Shown here: piece after piece, positions 34,456 to 64,000 of the stretch
How positions within the stretch are numbered: position 1 is the stretch's first letter
How the letters are laid out: each line of letters starts with the position of its first letter
DNA from: Arctopsyche grandis
Taxonomy: Eukaryota > Arthropoda > Insecta > Trichoptera > Hydropsychidae
Length of the DNA: 64,000 nt
Reading direction: 5' to 3'
Assembly (NCBI RefSeq): GCF_051622035.1
Contig: NC_135356.1
Coordinates: 3,658,001 to 3,722,000 of the forward strand
Notes under the pieces: model-generated
What the model was told of the DNA's origin: nothing
The model's input: the letters and a program-made list of their open reading frames with translations, nothing else
Databases searched by the model: none
Position numbers and translations under genes: made by a program

Positions 34456-34714
34456 GGTGTAAGGCCGGCACTGTACATACTGACAATTTTGTATAAAATA
34501 CTGTTAATTCGTTAAATATAATACTGATCAAAATGTATAAAATATTCATCGCTTAAATCAGGGCTGTGGAGTCGTTAAAAAAAATCACGATTCCGATATT
34601 TACTAACAACACGACTTCGACTCCGACTCAAAAATGTTAAGTTTTATCAGGTTGTTTTCCTACCTTTGCAAATATTTTTCATGTTATAGGCATAAAAATA
34701 AAACAAGATCAAAC

Positions 34715-34936
34715 TTAATTAATTATTGATTTGAATTTATTCTTAAAAAAAAACATTGCTTCTATTAAAACTGTGTTTGTAGAAGCTCTCAAATCAGAAT
34801 TGAGGATTTTGAGAGCGGAAAATAACCGCTCTACTTGAGATGACGGCAATGCTGTAACGATCAACGCTGAATCCTTTACGATTTTTGGATACTGCTGTAT
34901 TGCCATTTTAACATTTAAATTATAAGCTCGGGTCAA
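34715..34936 (-). pseudogene. hAT transposase dimerisation region
   Basis: The minus frame reads LPSSQVERLFSALKILNSDL, then Leu-Arg-Ala-Ser-Thr and LIEAMFFFKN. This is the C-terminal hAT dimerisation motif. The upstream part is replaced by the LTR-like filler, so only the end survives. Confidence 0.75.
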
Positions 34937-35267
34937 TTTTTTCGACCATTTTTAATACATCGTAAAATTCATTTTGAAATTTTGAAATAGCGTCTCCTTC
35001 GTCTGCTATATTGGGACTTGTAGGAATCTCGTCATAGTCATCGTCATCGAAACATTCGAGAATATTCCGCAACAACAAACCACATTCCTTGCGGAACTCA
35101 CATTCATCAAAACAGTTACTGCGACGCAGAATACATTCCCGAAAACCAGACGTCGCACACCTGCAACCATTATATTAAACTCAAGCGGAACGCCCTACCA
35201 GTCGAGTGGAACCAAAACGGTCGAAACACGCCGCCACCATTAAACTACATCGAGCGGAACGGCGCCA

Positions 35268-35490
35268 ATCATTCCAGAAAATTCTACGCCTCGACAAAAG
35301 CACATTCCTCGTTTACGCATCAACAACCACATGCGCTTACGCATCAACAACCACTTCCATCAATCATTCCAGAAAATTCTACGCCTCGACAAAAGTGCAT
35401 TCCTCGTTTACGCATCAACAACCACATGCGCTTACGCATCAACAACCACTTCCATCAATCATTCCAGAAAATTCTACGCCTCGAAAAAAG
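35268..35490. repeat. 95-bp tandem repeat, about 2.3 copies
   Basis: Unit starting ATCATTCCAGAAAATTCTAC begins at 35268, 35363 and 35458. Within each unit TTACGCATCAACAACCAC is itself repeated. Confidence 0.9.
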
Positions 35491-35689
35491 CAAATTCCTC
35501 TCTTACCTATCAACAAACCACCACCATCGATCAGGTGATTCCAGAAACACTATAAAAGGAGGTACAACCCAAACAACGCCAGTCGACCCACAGCAGCAAG
35601 CGTCGACACACAGCAGCAGACCAGTCAACATACAGCTCCTGACCAGCCACCACTACACTACGCGGACTTGGAAGATCAACCAGCCGGAC

Positions 35690-35835
35690 GAGCCAGCAAC
35701 ACACTGCCGTATCCAGAGGCCTTCCGAACATAGCCGAACAACGAGCCAGCAACACACTGCCGCATCCAGAGACCTTCTGAACATAGCTGAATGCCGAGCC
35801 AGCGACACTCTACCATATCCAGAGACCGCTGAACG
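35690..35835. repeat. 53-bp tandem repeat, about 2.7 copies
   Basis: Unit starting GAGCCAGCAACACACTGCCG begins at 35690, 35743 and 35796. It is distinct from the 95-bp repeat just upstream. Confidence 0.9.
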
Positions 35836-36539
35836 ACATACTTTTGCCCACAAATACCATACCTTTGTACAACCATAGGCAAACAATAAAACTTTATAAA
35901 ACTAGCACAACAGTGTTTCGTTAGGCCGGGATACGGTCAACACACATGTACCCCGCCTACAGACTCAAACGAGGACGTTTTATTTTATCTTATTCATTGA
36001 GATATTTTTCAAAATCGTCTTCAGATTCGGCGGTGTCGGATGAAGATGATGATAATTCAAGTACTGATTGATCAAAGCTGCCTGATGTTGTCTCGTTTCC
36101 CACTCAAAGACCTTTCATACGAATCGTTAATTCAAACAGAGCGTTCTTAGCTCTATTTATTTGTCATAAATTTCGTAATTAAAAAAATGCATTTTATATA
36201 AAAAATGTTCCGAGTCACTCATTTTTCACGACTCCGACTCCGACTCCACAGCCCTGGTTTAAATACAAGCTATAGTCATCGAAACTCTAGGAACATTACT
36301 CATTGTGATCATGAATTTATAGTCACCATACTGCTTTAGAATTTTTAAGCTTACGTTAATTTTTTAGCAACGGTACGATAATTATTTTTTAATTTAAAAT
36401 TGCATTTTGCTCCTTATTATCGTCCAAACCTCTTTTGTATATTATTCTCGAAATTAAAACGCGTATGGCTGTAAATTGAGTTTAGTTTAGACCTGATCTT
36501 TGTGCTGGTGACATCAGCACACTGCGACTGGTCGTCGAC

Positions 36540-55747
<19,208 letters not shown>

Positions 55748-57076
55748 TGGAATCGATTAAAAAAATAGAAAATTGGCAATGTTCTCAAAACTTCTTGATC
55801 ACATCGGTAATTGTGATACTGAAAAAAAAAAAAATATATATATATCGGCCAAAGGAGTCCCCTGTTTGATCACCAAAAAATATTTTAACCATTATCGTGG
55901 CTGTTGTAAAAAATTAATCACTCGAATTTTAATCACAATCTGTCACATCTCAGTGACATTATTTTTTTCAATTAGCAGTAAGAAAATTAATCACTCGAAC
56001 GTCATCAACAATGTGTCACATCTCAGTGACCTTATTTTCAATTAGTAGTAAGAAAATTTGTGAAAAATGTCAATGTGTACATATATCTTCGTAATAAATG
56101 TATTGTCGTATTGGGAAATGTGTTCATTTAAAAAATAGAATGAACATTTGAATGCAAAAAGTGCCTGTATTTTAATTGAACTGTATGCAAATGTACAGTG
56201 TGACCGTTACTTATCAATTCGACTATTAATGAAATTATCTTGGTTTGCATATGTATCTTGTTACTTGCGTGTTTTTTTTTGTTTAGCCGAGATCGATTGG
56301 GATATATTTGAGATATTTTTATATTTTTTTTTTTGTATTGTTTACGTCTTAGGTGTAGCCTTTTTTATCTTTTTTTTTTCAATAGATAAAATGTTAATTA
56401 ATTTCTATTATATAATATGTATACCTTCTGTTGTGCGAAAAATCGGCAAAATTGTATCAAACGTTTTATATAGTGGATATTATTATGATTTAGTTGTTAA
56501 TGATTTTAATGTATTTCTTTTCATATTATTTTAATGTACTTACAGTGGTAAGCACTAAAAATTCAAAATTTCGGTTGTGTAGTATGTGAGATATATTTTT
56601 TTCGATTTAAAACATCTTTCGATCTATATTTTTTTTCTATATTTTGGCGCTTTGTATGTATATGATTTTTTCCTATGTTTATCTTTTTTTATATGCATAC
56701 GTACACTTTACATATACTGTGCAAATCTTTATTTTTTTATACAAACATATATTTTTACACACCATTTATTTTATTATACATAATATACTTCGTAGATTCC
56801 TGTGAGTTTGTGTGCAAAACACAATGTATTCATATGTGACATAAAGTTCCGAGACATGTTTTCATAAATTATGCTATGAAAATGTCCAAAAATACGAATT
56901 AACAATACATAATATTGTATTAATCGTTTTATTTTTATTTATTTATGAACGCTTGAATCAAGTATCTGAACTGTTATACTCATTTTACAACTCGAATTTT
57001 CCATTTATAAATACGTATTGTCCGTTTCATTCAATTTTTTTCTTTTTATTCCTAGTTTTAGCACACGCATAATATA

Positions 57077-57080
<4 letters not shown>
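55748..57080 (+). other. PLXDC 3'UTR and downstream AT-rich flank
   Basis: First AATAAA at 56093, about 350 bp after the stop codon. T-rich runs follow. No further gene seen. Confidence 0.5.

Positions 57081-57081
<1 letters not shown>

Positions 57082-57155
<74 letters not shown>
57082..57155. repeat. (AT)n microsatellite
   Basis: About 73 bp of AT dinucleotides in intergenic DNA. Confidence 0.95.
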
Positions 57156-57159
<4 letters not shown>

Positions 57160-58254
57160 TATGGTGTAAATGTTGCATTAAAAAATCATAAAATTGTAAC
57201 ATCTTTTATTTTCAAGCAATCGACTGTGTGAGATCTGAAATATTATAATATGTATTTATAATTAATTATTCCAATATAATTAAATAAAAAGCACCAACAG
57301 TTGATGTGTTGAAATTGTTGTTTTTAAATGTTTTTATTTTTTATTAAATTTACCATTTTATATTATAAATTGCACACATGCATACTTTGCTTCGTATTAT
57401 GTGAGTTTTTATTATCTAATTAATAAAATTTTAATTAAATACTAACGTAAAATATAAAAATCATGTACCGTATGTATATAAAATATTGTTACTAAAAAAG
57501 GAAAGGAAAGAAATGCAATTTTGTACGGCCTTGCATTCATTTTGTGATAATTAATTTTATTATTACCATTAAGTAATGTTATGAATATCAATAATAAATC
57601 ATAGTCAAATAACAAGATATTAATATCTATAACCAATAATATATCATATATTATGCAAGCAATGGGTAAAACAAAAAAACACTATTAAAATTGTTAATTT
57701 CCTTCCGATGGAATCACATTGAAAATTGCAGTGCTTTCCGATTTTATACATGAATTAATTTACATCATTTTTTTCTCGATTTTTAGCCCTTCCAAAATCG
57801 TCTACGATATATTTTTATATAGACGGCACTTTTTTATTCTACTGAACAAATTGTTCTTATTCTTATACATAAAACTTTAAGGATTTATACAAAACTTTAT
57901 AACAATTGCATACTAATATGAATCAGTATTTTTTTTATTGTATTTTTTTATGGAAAGCTAGTTGTGAACTTCTTACGAATGTTGCTATGTATTATGGTAT
58001 GTGCATTTGGATTTTTTAGAATTATAAATTTTACAATTTTACAGATGTTTCTCACTTAACTTTTAGAAAACCATTGATTGCAAATATTTAACTTTAATAA
58101 ATGAAATGCGAAAGTTTGACTTTTATTTCGAATTCTATATACATCTAATTCTCACCGGCAGCTATAGACAGAGAGTTCGTTTGACTTTGACCAAAGTGTG
58201 AGCCAGAAACCAAAAATGAATCAGCAAATGTTCAATTATTATTTTGAATATAAA
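57156..58254. other. Intergenic, no feature seen
   Basis: Very AT-rich. No coding or repeat signal recognised. Confidence 0.4.
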
Positions 58255-58490
58255 TATCAATAATTTTATTTTACTACCGCCATCTATGTTTAAACCTAAA
58301 AACTGGATAGACGTCAGTCACTTTTCAGAAATTCAAATCTGAAACGCGTCTTACACGATATTTTTGCATCATCGTAATGGCGGAGGATCCATTTACTTAT
58401 ATTGATGACCAAAATGAGCAATATGGCAAAGTATAAAAACGATCGGATAAGAGGCAATTTTTTTCCTGAATTGTAATCGTAAGTAAAACG
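58255..58490. repeat. Dispersed repeat family J, copy 2
   Basis: Reverse-orientation relative of 11787-12010. It shares ACTACCGCCATCTATGTTTA and GAGCAATATGGCAAAGTATA blocks. A weaker match (GGCAAAGTTTCAAAATGATC) appears near 59293. Confidence 0.6.
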
Positions 58491-58806
58491 TTTTTTTTTT
58501 AGTTTGGAACTCATAGTTTCTTAATCTCACTGTCGAATTTTTAATCAGCACGAAAGTTATTTCCTATGTAGACAATGTTTGTGGGTGACAATGCTTGCTA
58601 TCAATTTTTAACCTTGGTCCTTGCATTGTTTGCGAAAGTTGATAAAAGCTATGATGAATACATGTTATCTTAAAGACTTGGTTATCATATCAACATTCAG
58701 AACTTATGTACATTATATTTTATTAATACGCCAAATTTTTCCATTAGTCAAGGGATAAAAAATTAAATATAAAATAAATCCATGTAATATAAAAAGTGTT
58801 TTTACC

Positions 58807-58997
58807 AGGGCTGTAGTCAGTTCACAATTTACCGACTTCATTTTATGATTCGACTCCAACTTGAACGATTTTACTAATATCGACTTCTGGCCAACGCATA
58901 AAATTGTTAGTAATAAAAATAATAGTGATTTTCAAAACATAAATAATCAAAGGAATTAAAGATTGGCAGGTAGCCCAATTTATTGAATTACTGGTAA
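58807..58997. mobile_element. hAT MITE (CAGGGCTGTGGAG family), half copy
   Basis: Begins CAGGGCTGTAGTCAG and shares TTAGTAATAAAAATAATAGT and CCAATTTATTGAATTACTGG with the 50414-51018 element in reverse. The other terminus was not found. Confidence 0.6.
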
Positions 58998-60259
58998 TTA
59001 AATAGGTATAAATTAAAGTAAGTACATAAATAAATCAATGAGAATAAAAAAAGGTATTAGACATGAAACATTTGGTTTTGGCCACAATTCATAATAATGC
59101 GTGAAGAAATTCAACGATTTTATTTATAATGTAATTTAAATTCATGATTTTGATAAAGAAATCATTAAATTTAAATTTATTAGTGGAATTTCTTCTATAA
59201 AACTAAGAAGAAACTAGTTGACACATACCGTAATACTATTAATTAAAGAAAATTATCGAAATAAATTTCTATCGTTGACCAAACCGCGCAAAATGGCAAA
59301 GTTTCAAAATGATCAGAATAGTGTCAGACCAATAAGCTAAGTGAAACATAATAAAAATGGCCAAATAAATGTGAGGTGTGGAATTTTTTGTAAAAATACA
59401 CTTAACTTTAATGCAATATTTAAGTATATACCAATTGGCTCATGTATATTGGTAAAACCATTTTTTTTTTTTTCAAATTGAAAACCAGGACATTTTATCA
59501 AAAAAAATATATATTTTTCTAAATACTTCCATTATTAAAAACTAACATAAAGAATTCATTTTCTTCAATGCTCTTATTCTACACAAAACTGGTTAAAATT
59601 ATATAAGTTTTAACACTCAATATTGCGTTTTATCACCACATATTGTTCATCGAAGAAAAAAGTAATTCGGCAGATGCATATATTCTTGGTAAACAAAGAC
59701 AATATGACTAATTTGCCAATATTTTTGTAGGAGACGATAATTTTCGCTAAAGGCTTTGTATATTTAAATTCATCTATTAGATAAAAAAGTGTACTGGTTT
59801 TATCTCACGACTTAGCAAGACAGATACTCAAAAAAACAGTACAAATGGTCACCACGTTGCTAATGAACCAAAAATAAATTACAAAAACCAGTATTGCATT
59901 GATTTATTTTTAAAAATTAATAGATTACTCGAAAATCATTGACGAGACAGCCTGTTCATAGAATGTTTACTTTCTAAAAGTCAATTTGAAATGGATTAGA
60001 AGTGATAATTACATAACCTCAACCTAAATATGACAGTTACTATGCGTAGACATTGAACAGATATTTTACTGAATACATGAAATCGTTAATGAACATTGAA
60101 GTAGAATGTACTTCAATGTTAATGAACTATCTTAATTCATACATAACATTATAAAATCGTGCGTAGCATATATAACTAAATTAAAAAAAAAAACAAGTTC
60201 ATATAAAAATAATCGGTAATCTAACTGAGAAGAGCAAAATGCGGAACCAAATTTTTTCT
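58998..60259. other. Intergenic, no gene recognised
   Basis: AT-rich. Apart from the weak family J match near 59293, nothing supported. Confidence 0.4.
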
Positions 60260-60267
60260 CCTTAAAC

Positions 60268-61693
60268 CAGCGGTTTCCAAACTGGGAGGCGCGGACTATT
60301 GCCAGGGGAGGCGCCAAAACTTTTTAATAAAAAAATAATTTTCATACTATAATATCTACAAATAAATAAAACTTCATATCGTATCTTAACAGTAAAAATT
60401 CAATGCGTGAATGTTTATTTTTAATTAGCAACCTTTCTCGAAGAAAACCAACATGAAGAGACATGAACTTGCCTATTTGGTTGAAATTTTTGGAAAATTC
60501 AGCGGTTTAAATAAAGCAATGCAGGGATCACAAATACATCCACTTGTTTAAAAAGACAAAGTAAAAGCTTTCATTAAAAAGTTGAAGTTATGGAAATCAA
60601 ATTTACAAAAGAATGAGTTGGATATGTTTTCACTTTCCAAAGATTTCTTGTCCACAGCCAATATTGAAGCAAGTAAAAATCTTTTTAATGACCACTTGGA
60701 TGGTTTAGTGCTGCATTTTTCCAATTATTTCAAAGACCTTGATTTCTCAAAATTTTTGTGGATACAGAATCCATTTACTATTAAAACTACAATGAAGAAG
60801 ACGAATTCGAGCTGACAACCATCGAAAAAGAAAAATTGATAAAACTAAACTTTGTGCCAATAAACAACAACATCCTTCGCATTTAATTTTGATGTGTTCT
60901 GAGATGTAGTTTAATTAGTAATTTAATATATAAATTTATGTTATAGCCAAACATTTTTATTATTCTGTCATTAAAGGTTTATTATTTAAAACGTGTCTAT
61001 ATTATTATATATATTGAAAAATAAAAGGTAGCATAAAGTTTGGAAACCGCTGGTATAGATAGAAGCATTATATAAAATATTATATAGAAACTGTCATCCA
61101 TATAATAATAAAACATGGATAATATGTACATAGAAAGAAAAATATAGAAATATCATGCGATAGGTCATTAAAACAAAAGTTTCAAAATTAAACCAAAATT
61201 AAATTTTGGATGAATCTTAGTGGATAGTATGAATCTTTGTATTGCAAAACAATGCAAGTGCTTCGACCGTTTGTAACGTCTTATTTATTCGAAACGGGCT
61301 TTTCGGCACTAGCCGCAATGAAAACCAAATATCGAGCCAGGTTAATAGTCGAAAATAAGTTACGAGTGGCACTCTCCATATTGCCCCACAAGCTTTGATA
61401 AACGTTGTGCCAATAAACAACAACATCCTTCGCACTAAATTTTGATGTGTTAGACGTAGTTTAATTAGTAATTTAATATAAAAATAAATATAGGTGTTCG
61501 TATAAATTTATGTTATAGCAAAACCTTTTTATTATTCTGTCTATTGTAGTGTTCAGTATTTTTTTTTAAATAAAGGTTTATTATTAAAAACGTGTCTATA
61601 TTATTATATCTATTAAAAAATAAAAGGTAGGGAGGTGCGGAAAAAAAAATTTTTTTTAGGGAGGCGTAGTAGCATAAAGTTTGGAAACCGCTG
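60268..61693 (+). mobile_element. hAT (ZBED-type) with perfect duplication and repeated 3' end
   Basis: CAGCGGTTTCCAAACTGGGA to AAGTTTGGAAACCGCTG, flanked by CCTTAAAC at 60260-60267 and 61694-61701. A second complete 3' terminus occurs inside at about 61055. The block from CCAATAAACAACAACATCCT onward is present at 60854 and again at 61410. Confidence 0.88.
60452..61400 (+). pseudogene. ZBED/SCAND3-like hAT transposase remnants
   Basis: Plus strand reads LAYLVEIFGKFSGLNKAMQG, a stop, then VKAFIKKLKLWKSNL and FKDLDFSKFLWIQNPF up to about 60815. The C-terminal FVTSYLFETGFSALAAMKTK and Arg-Val-Ala-Leu-Ser appear at about 61265-61385. The catalytic middle is deleted. Confidence 0.75.
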
Positions 61694-62289
61694 CCTTAAA
61701 CAGTACATACTATACAAAAATTTATTTCCAATATTAGGTTTAAATGCCTGGTTTTCATAGACGCCAATCTTCATGGTAAGATGGTTCATCAACATGCAAT
61801 TCATTATCCATAGCTATATAGTTGTGTACAAGCCGGTTACTGAGAATTGGTGCATTCTGAGTAATTACACGGATGCGTGCGAAAGAAAAGCGTCTTTTTA
61901 CAAGGTTTTTCTTGGTTTTTTTTTATTAGTTATTATTGAATCCAGTGTGACAGCATTCTATGCACCCATTCAGACACTACACAAGCGCAATTGTACTCGC
62001 CAACTCTTACTAACTGACCTGTATTGACTGTGAGTATACATACATAGTTAAATGGATTAACAACGGTGAAGAGATATCGCATTCAGTTTTTGGTGTCTGG
62101 ATATCCTTAAATAAATTCCGAGCGAACGAGCTACACTCGTTTTGACTATTTGGTCTGGTCATTAGTACATTGAACTCATAGCTGGGTTATGAATGTATGT
62201 ATCTGGTTGTTTGCATTGGATTATTTAAAAAACTGTTACCATGGATAACGTGTCCTGTTTTTAGGTAGCCCATCCCGTTGTCCCGAAGC

Positions 62290-62444
62290 ACAGCTTTGGG
62301 ACGTCGATATGTCCCTTTTTCAAAAGGAGAACAACCCACGGTAACAATTTTTATGCCTGCACGGCACTAATGCACCCATAGAAAGGGTCTTTTCTTTTAT
62401 GAATAAGTTGTGAACAAGCGAAACACAGTTGCAAGTCGCAGTCC
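62290..62444 (+). pseudogene. hAT transposase dimerisation remnant
   Basis: Near 62370-62444 the plus strand reads APIERVFSFMNKL, stop, TSETQLQVAVL, a hAT C-terminal block with one in-frame stop. A family K MITE begins directly after it. Confidence 0.55.
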
Positions 62445-62815
62445 TTAAGAGGGCTGGACAGCAGCGCCTTGTCCATACAAACTTACTAAACTTCTCCCTT
62501 CCTCAATTATGGCACTAGAGAAATTATTTTTTAATATGCTATGGATATCCACCATTGGGGTGCATCTATCGTTTTATTTTTTTGATTTATTATTTTTTGT
62601 AGGAGCTAGGAGCCGCCAAACATCTATAAAATCGCCTCTTTTTTACACCCACGAAAAGAGTCCAGCGTGCTTATTTAACGGTCGATTTAAAAAAAAATAC
62701 GCTGATAGATGCACAGAAAATATCTTTCTCATACCGATGATGAAATTTTTTTTAAAATTGGTTCAGTTTTGGAGGAGAAAATAGTTGATTAGGAAAGCTG
62801 GATTTTGTAAATTTA
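62445..62815. mobile_element. Family K TTAA MITE, copy C, truncated
   Basis: Reverse orientation: TTAAGAGGGCTGGACAGCAG at the left. Homology stops near 62815 before the other terminus. Confidence 0.8.
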
Positions 62816-63696
62816 AAAGAGGTAGAATCTGTTGGACGCGCATCTGTCCCTTTTACTCAATATATGTGCGGGGGTCGGGGGGGGTCCGAGGCTAGTACAC
62901 GTACACGTACACTATACACACACACTCGCACTAACATACGCACTCCCATACGACTCATATACCACTGTTCACATGACAAGTTCATACATACGATATACAA
63001 TTCGCTCGAATCGTAACTACACAATATGTACGTATTACATATTTCGATACATAAGTACTATATTCGCTCACACCAAATTGCAACTTCTGACTTGTCGATT
63101 TCTTTTTATTTCTCCAGATTGGTGTGTCTATGTATGTACGTGACACTTTTATACGAACTTCTAAAATAAAACAATGTGTTATGTAAAGTAATTATTGAAT
63201 TTATTCAAAATATTTTTTCATTTTGTTTGCGGAGAAAATGAAAATAAAATACTAAAATCTATTTTCTACATATATATTAGTGAAATATTCACATTTTTTA
63301 AAATACAGGAAAAGATTATAGTAATTAAACCCTTTCACGGGCAAATTATTTTAAATTGATATATACGATTTTTTTCTTCTTGAATATTGTTCACAGGTAC
63401 AAACAGAAGGCAAATATATTTTTTATTAAAACAATTAGTAATAAAAGTGGGAAGTATATTTTCCAGGGATCTTTCCTTGGTGCAGTTTTGAAAAATGAAA
63501 ATGCATTTACAGATAACAAATATACTGAACATAAAATAATAAATGAAAATAAAACACACATTATTAAATAAAATATAGATATATTTAAATAGACTTATCA
63601 GCTTCCATGACATTAGCGCTGTCACGCCAATTTTTAAAACACTTGTGCTCAGTTGCATCTATATTTAATTTTGTAGCTCTGGCACATATGCAGCAG
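62816..63696. other. Intergenic, no gene recognised
   Basis: Includes a G-run near 62870 and a lone TTAAACCCTTTCACGGGCAA near 63327, which resembles a family E end but has no partner. No supported coding sequence. Confidence 0.4.
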
Positions 63697-64000
63697 TAAG
63701 GGCGGTTTCAGACTAGCGTTTTATTTCTGCGCGTATACGGTCATTTCGCCATACGCGCTTACACGCGCGCTACTTTTTGCGCTTCAAAAAACCGAACGCG
63801 CGTACACGGGCTTATTTCGGCGTTTTCGCTCGAACCGGTAGTGGTGATTTAGTATCAACATGGATAATACGAGCTTATAAGCGCGTCTACGCTCGTACGA
63901 GTTGCGCGTATGGAAAACGAAACGCCTATACGTGCCTACATGCACTTCAAAAAACGAGATTATACGCGCGTATAAAACGCTAGTCTGAAACCGCCCTAAG
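63697..64000. mobile_element. Inverted-repeat MITE at the window edge
   Basis: TAAGGGCGGTTTCAGACTAG mirrors CTAGTCTGAAACCGCCCTAA at the last bases. The interior is full of CGCG-containing words, unlike the AT-rich neighbourhood. The outer right flank is not in the window, so the target duplication cannot be read. Confidence 0.8.

Larger units (their letters stand above)
33079..34473. mobile_element. hAT element holding a nested MADF element
   Basis: CAATGCCGGTTTTAGGGGGG to AAGGCCGGCACTG, flanked by TACATACT on both sides (33071-33078, 34474-34481). Same family as 11187-11403, in reverse orientation. Confidence 0.85.
35060..35962 (+). mobile_element. LTR-like insert with internal tandem repeats
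   Basis: GC-richer than its surroundings. TATAAAAGGAG near 35553 and AATAAA near 35886 fit the promoter and polyadenylation signal of an LTR, so this may be a solo LTR. I could not fix TG...CA ends or a target duplication, so identity is tentative. Confidence 0.4.
34559..36256. mobile_element. hAT element with LTR-like filler
   Basis: CAGGGCTGTGGAGTCGTTAA to GACTCCACAGCCCTG, flanked by GCTTAAAT and GTTTAAAT (7 of 8). It contains a hAT transposase end on minus and an unrelated stretch at about 35060-35960. Diverged relatives are at 50414 and 58807. Confidence 0.82.

Noticed and set aside
35206-35878. Overlapping frames rich in His, Thr and Ser
   Set aside because: They are products of the 95-bp and 53-bp tandem repeats, and several frames are open at once.
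34559-36256. Repeats at 35 kb as a CRISPR array
   Set aside because: The 95-bp and 53-bp units are head-to-tail tandem repeats without spacers, in a eukaryotic transposon.
61773-62027. 84-codon frame with a hydrophobic stretch and several cysteines
   Set aside because: No family recognised, no splice context or codon signal; probably chance in AT-rich DNA.
63320-63360. TTAA MITE end (TTAAACCCTTTCACGGGC)
   Set aside because: No matching inverted partner in the window.

Overview
The window is AT-rich nuclear DNA from an animal, almost certainly an insect. The signs are spliced genes with GT-AG introns, dense nested DNA transposons, non-LTR retrotransposon tails, a tRNA-derived SINE and long (AT)n tracts. 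Nothing bacterial, viral or organellar is seen. I cannot name the order with confidence.

Four host genes can be reconstructed exon by exon, and in all four the reading phase closes. (1) 134-1185, plus: a secreted two-domain midkine/pleiotrophin protein (miple type), 4 exons, 149 aa. (2) 5702-18330, plus: a BTBD8-like BTB/POZ protein, 8 exons, 817 aa, with a probable GC-AG intron. (3) 29180-30001, minus: a ZDHHC24-like palmitoyltransferase with its whole reading frame in one exon. (4) 36540-55747, plus: a plexin-domain-containing (PLXDC/TEM7-like) single-pass membrane protein, 12 exons, 564 aa. The genes have no obvious shared pathway. Growth factor and PLXDC protein act at the cell surface, the DHHC enzyme in membranes, and the BTB protein probably in the cytoplasm.

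The rest is mostly transposon-derived. There are many hAT elements with 8-bp target duplications, and two fold-back MITEs with 9-bp duplications (Mutator-type), both inside BTBD8 introns. At least five MITE families end in TTAA (piggyBac-type target). A Tigger/pogo element with TA ends, a mariner remnant, RTE/Jockey-type LINE tails, a tRNA-derived SINE and an LTR-like fragment are also present. Insertions are often nested three deep.

Layout: 1-1185 growth factor; 1.2-5.7 kb hAT remnants, including a hAT inserted in a palindromic element; 5.7-18.3 kb BTB gene, with a 7.7-kb intron of repeats; 18.7-29.0 kb intergenic MITEs, LINE chimera and (AT)n; 29.2-30.0 kb DHHC gene; 30.0-36.3 kb MITEs, a MADF-coding element and a hAT with LTR-like filler; 36.5-55.7 kb PLXDC gene; 55.7-64.0 kb AT-rich 3' flank and hAT elements.

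The most informative signals are several independent pairs of filled and empty paralogous insertion sites. They prove element ends, target duplications and order of insertion directly from this sequence. No wholly new biochemical system was found. The closest candidates are a MADF-coding nested element, a chimeric LINE unit flanked by a 49-bp duplication, and a LINE-tail/MITE pair that occurs as a unit twice.
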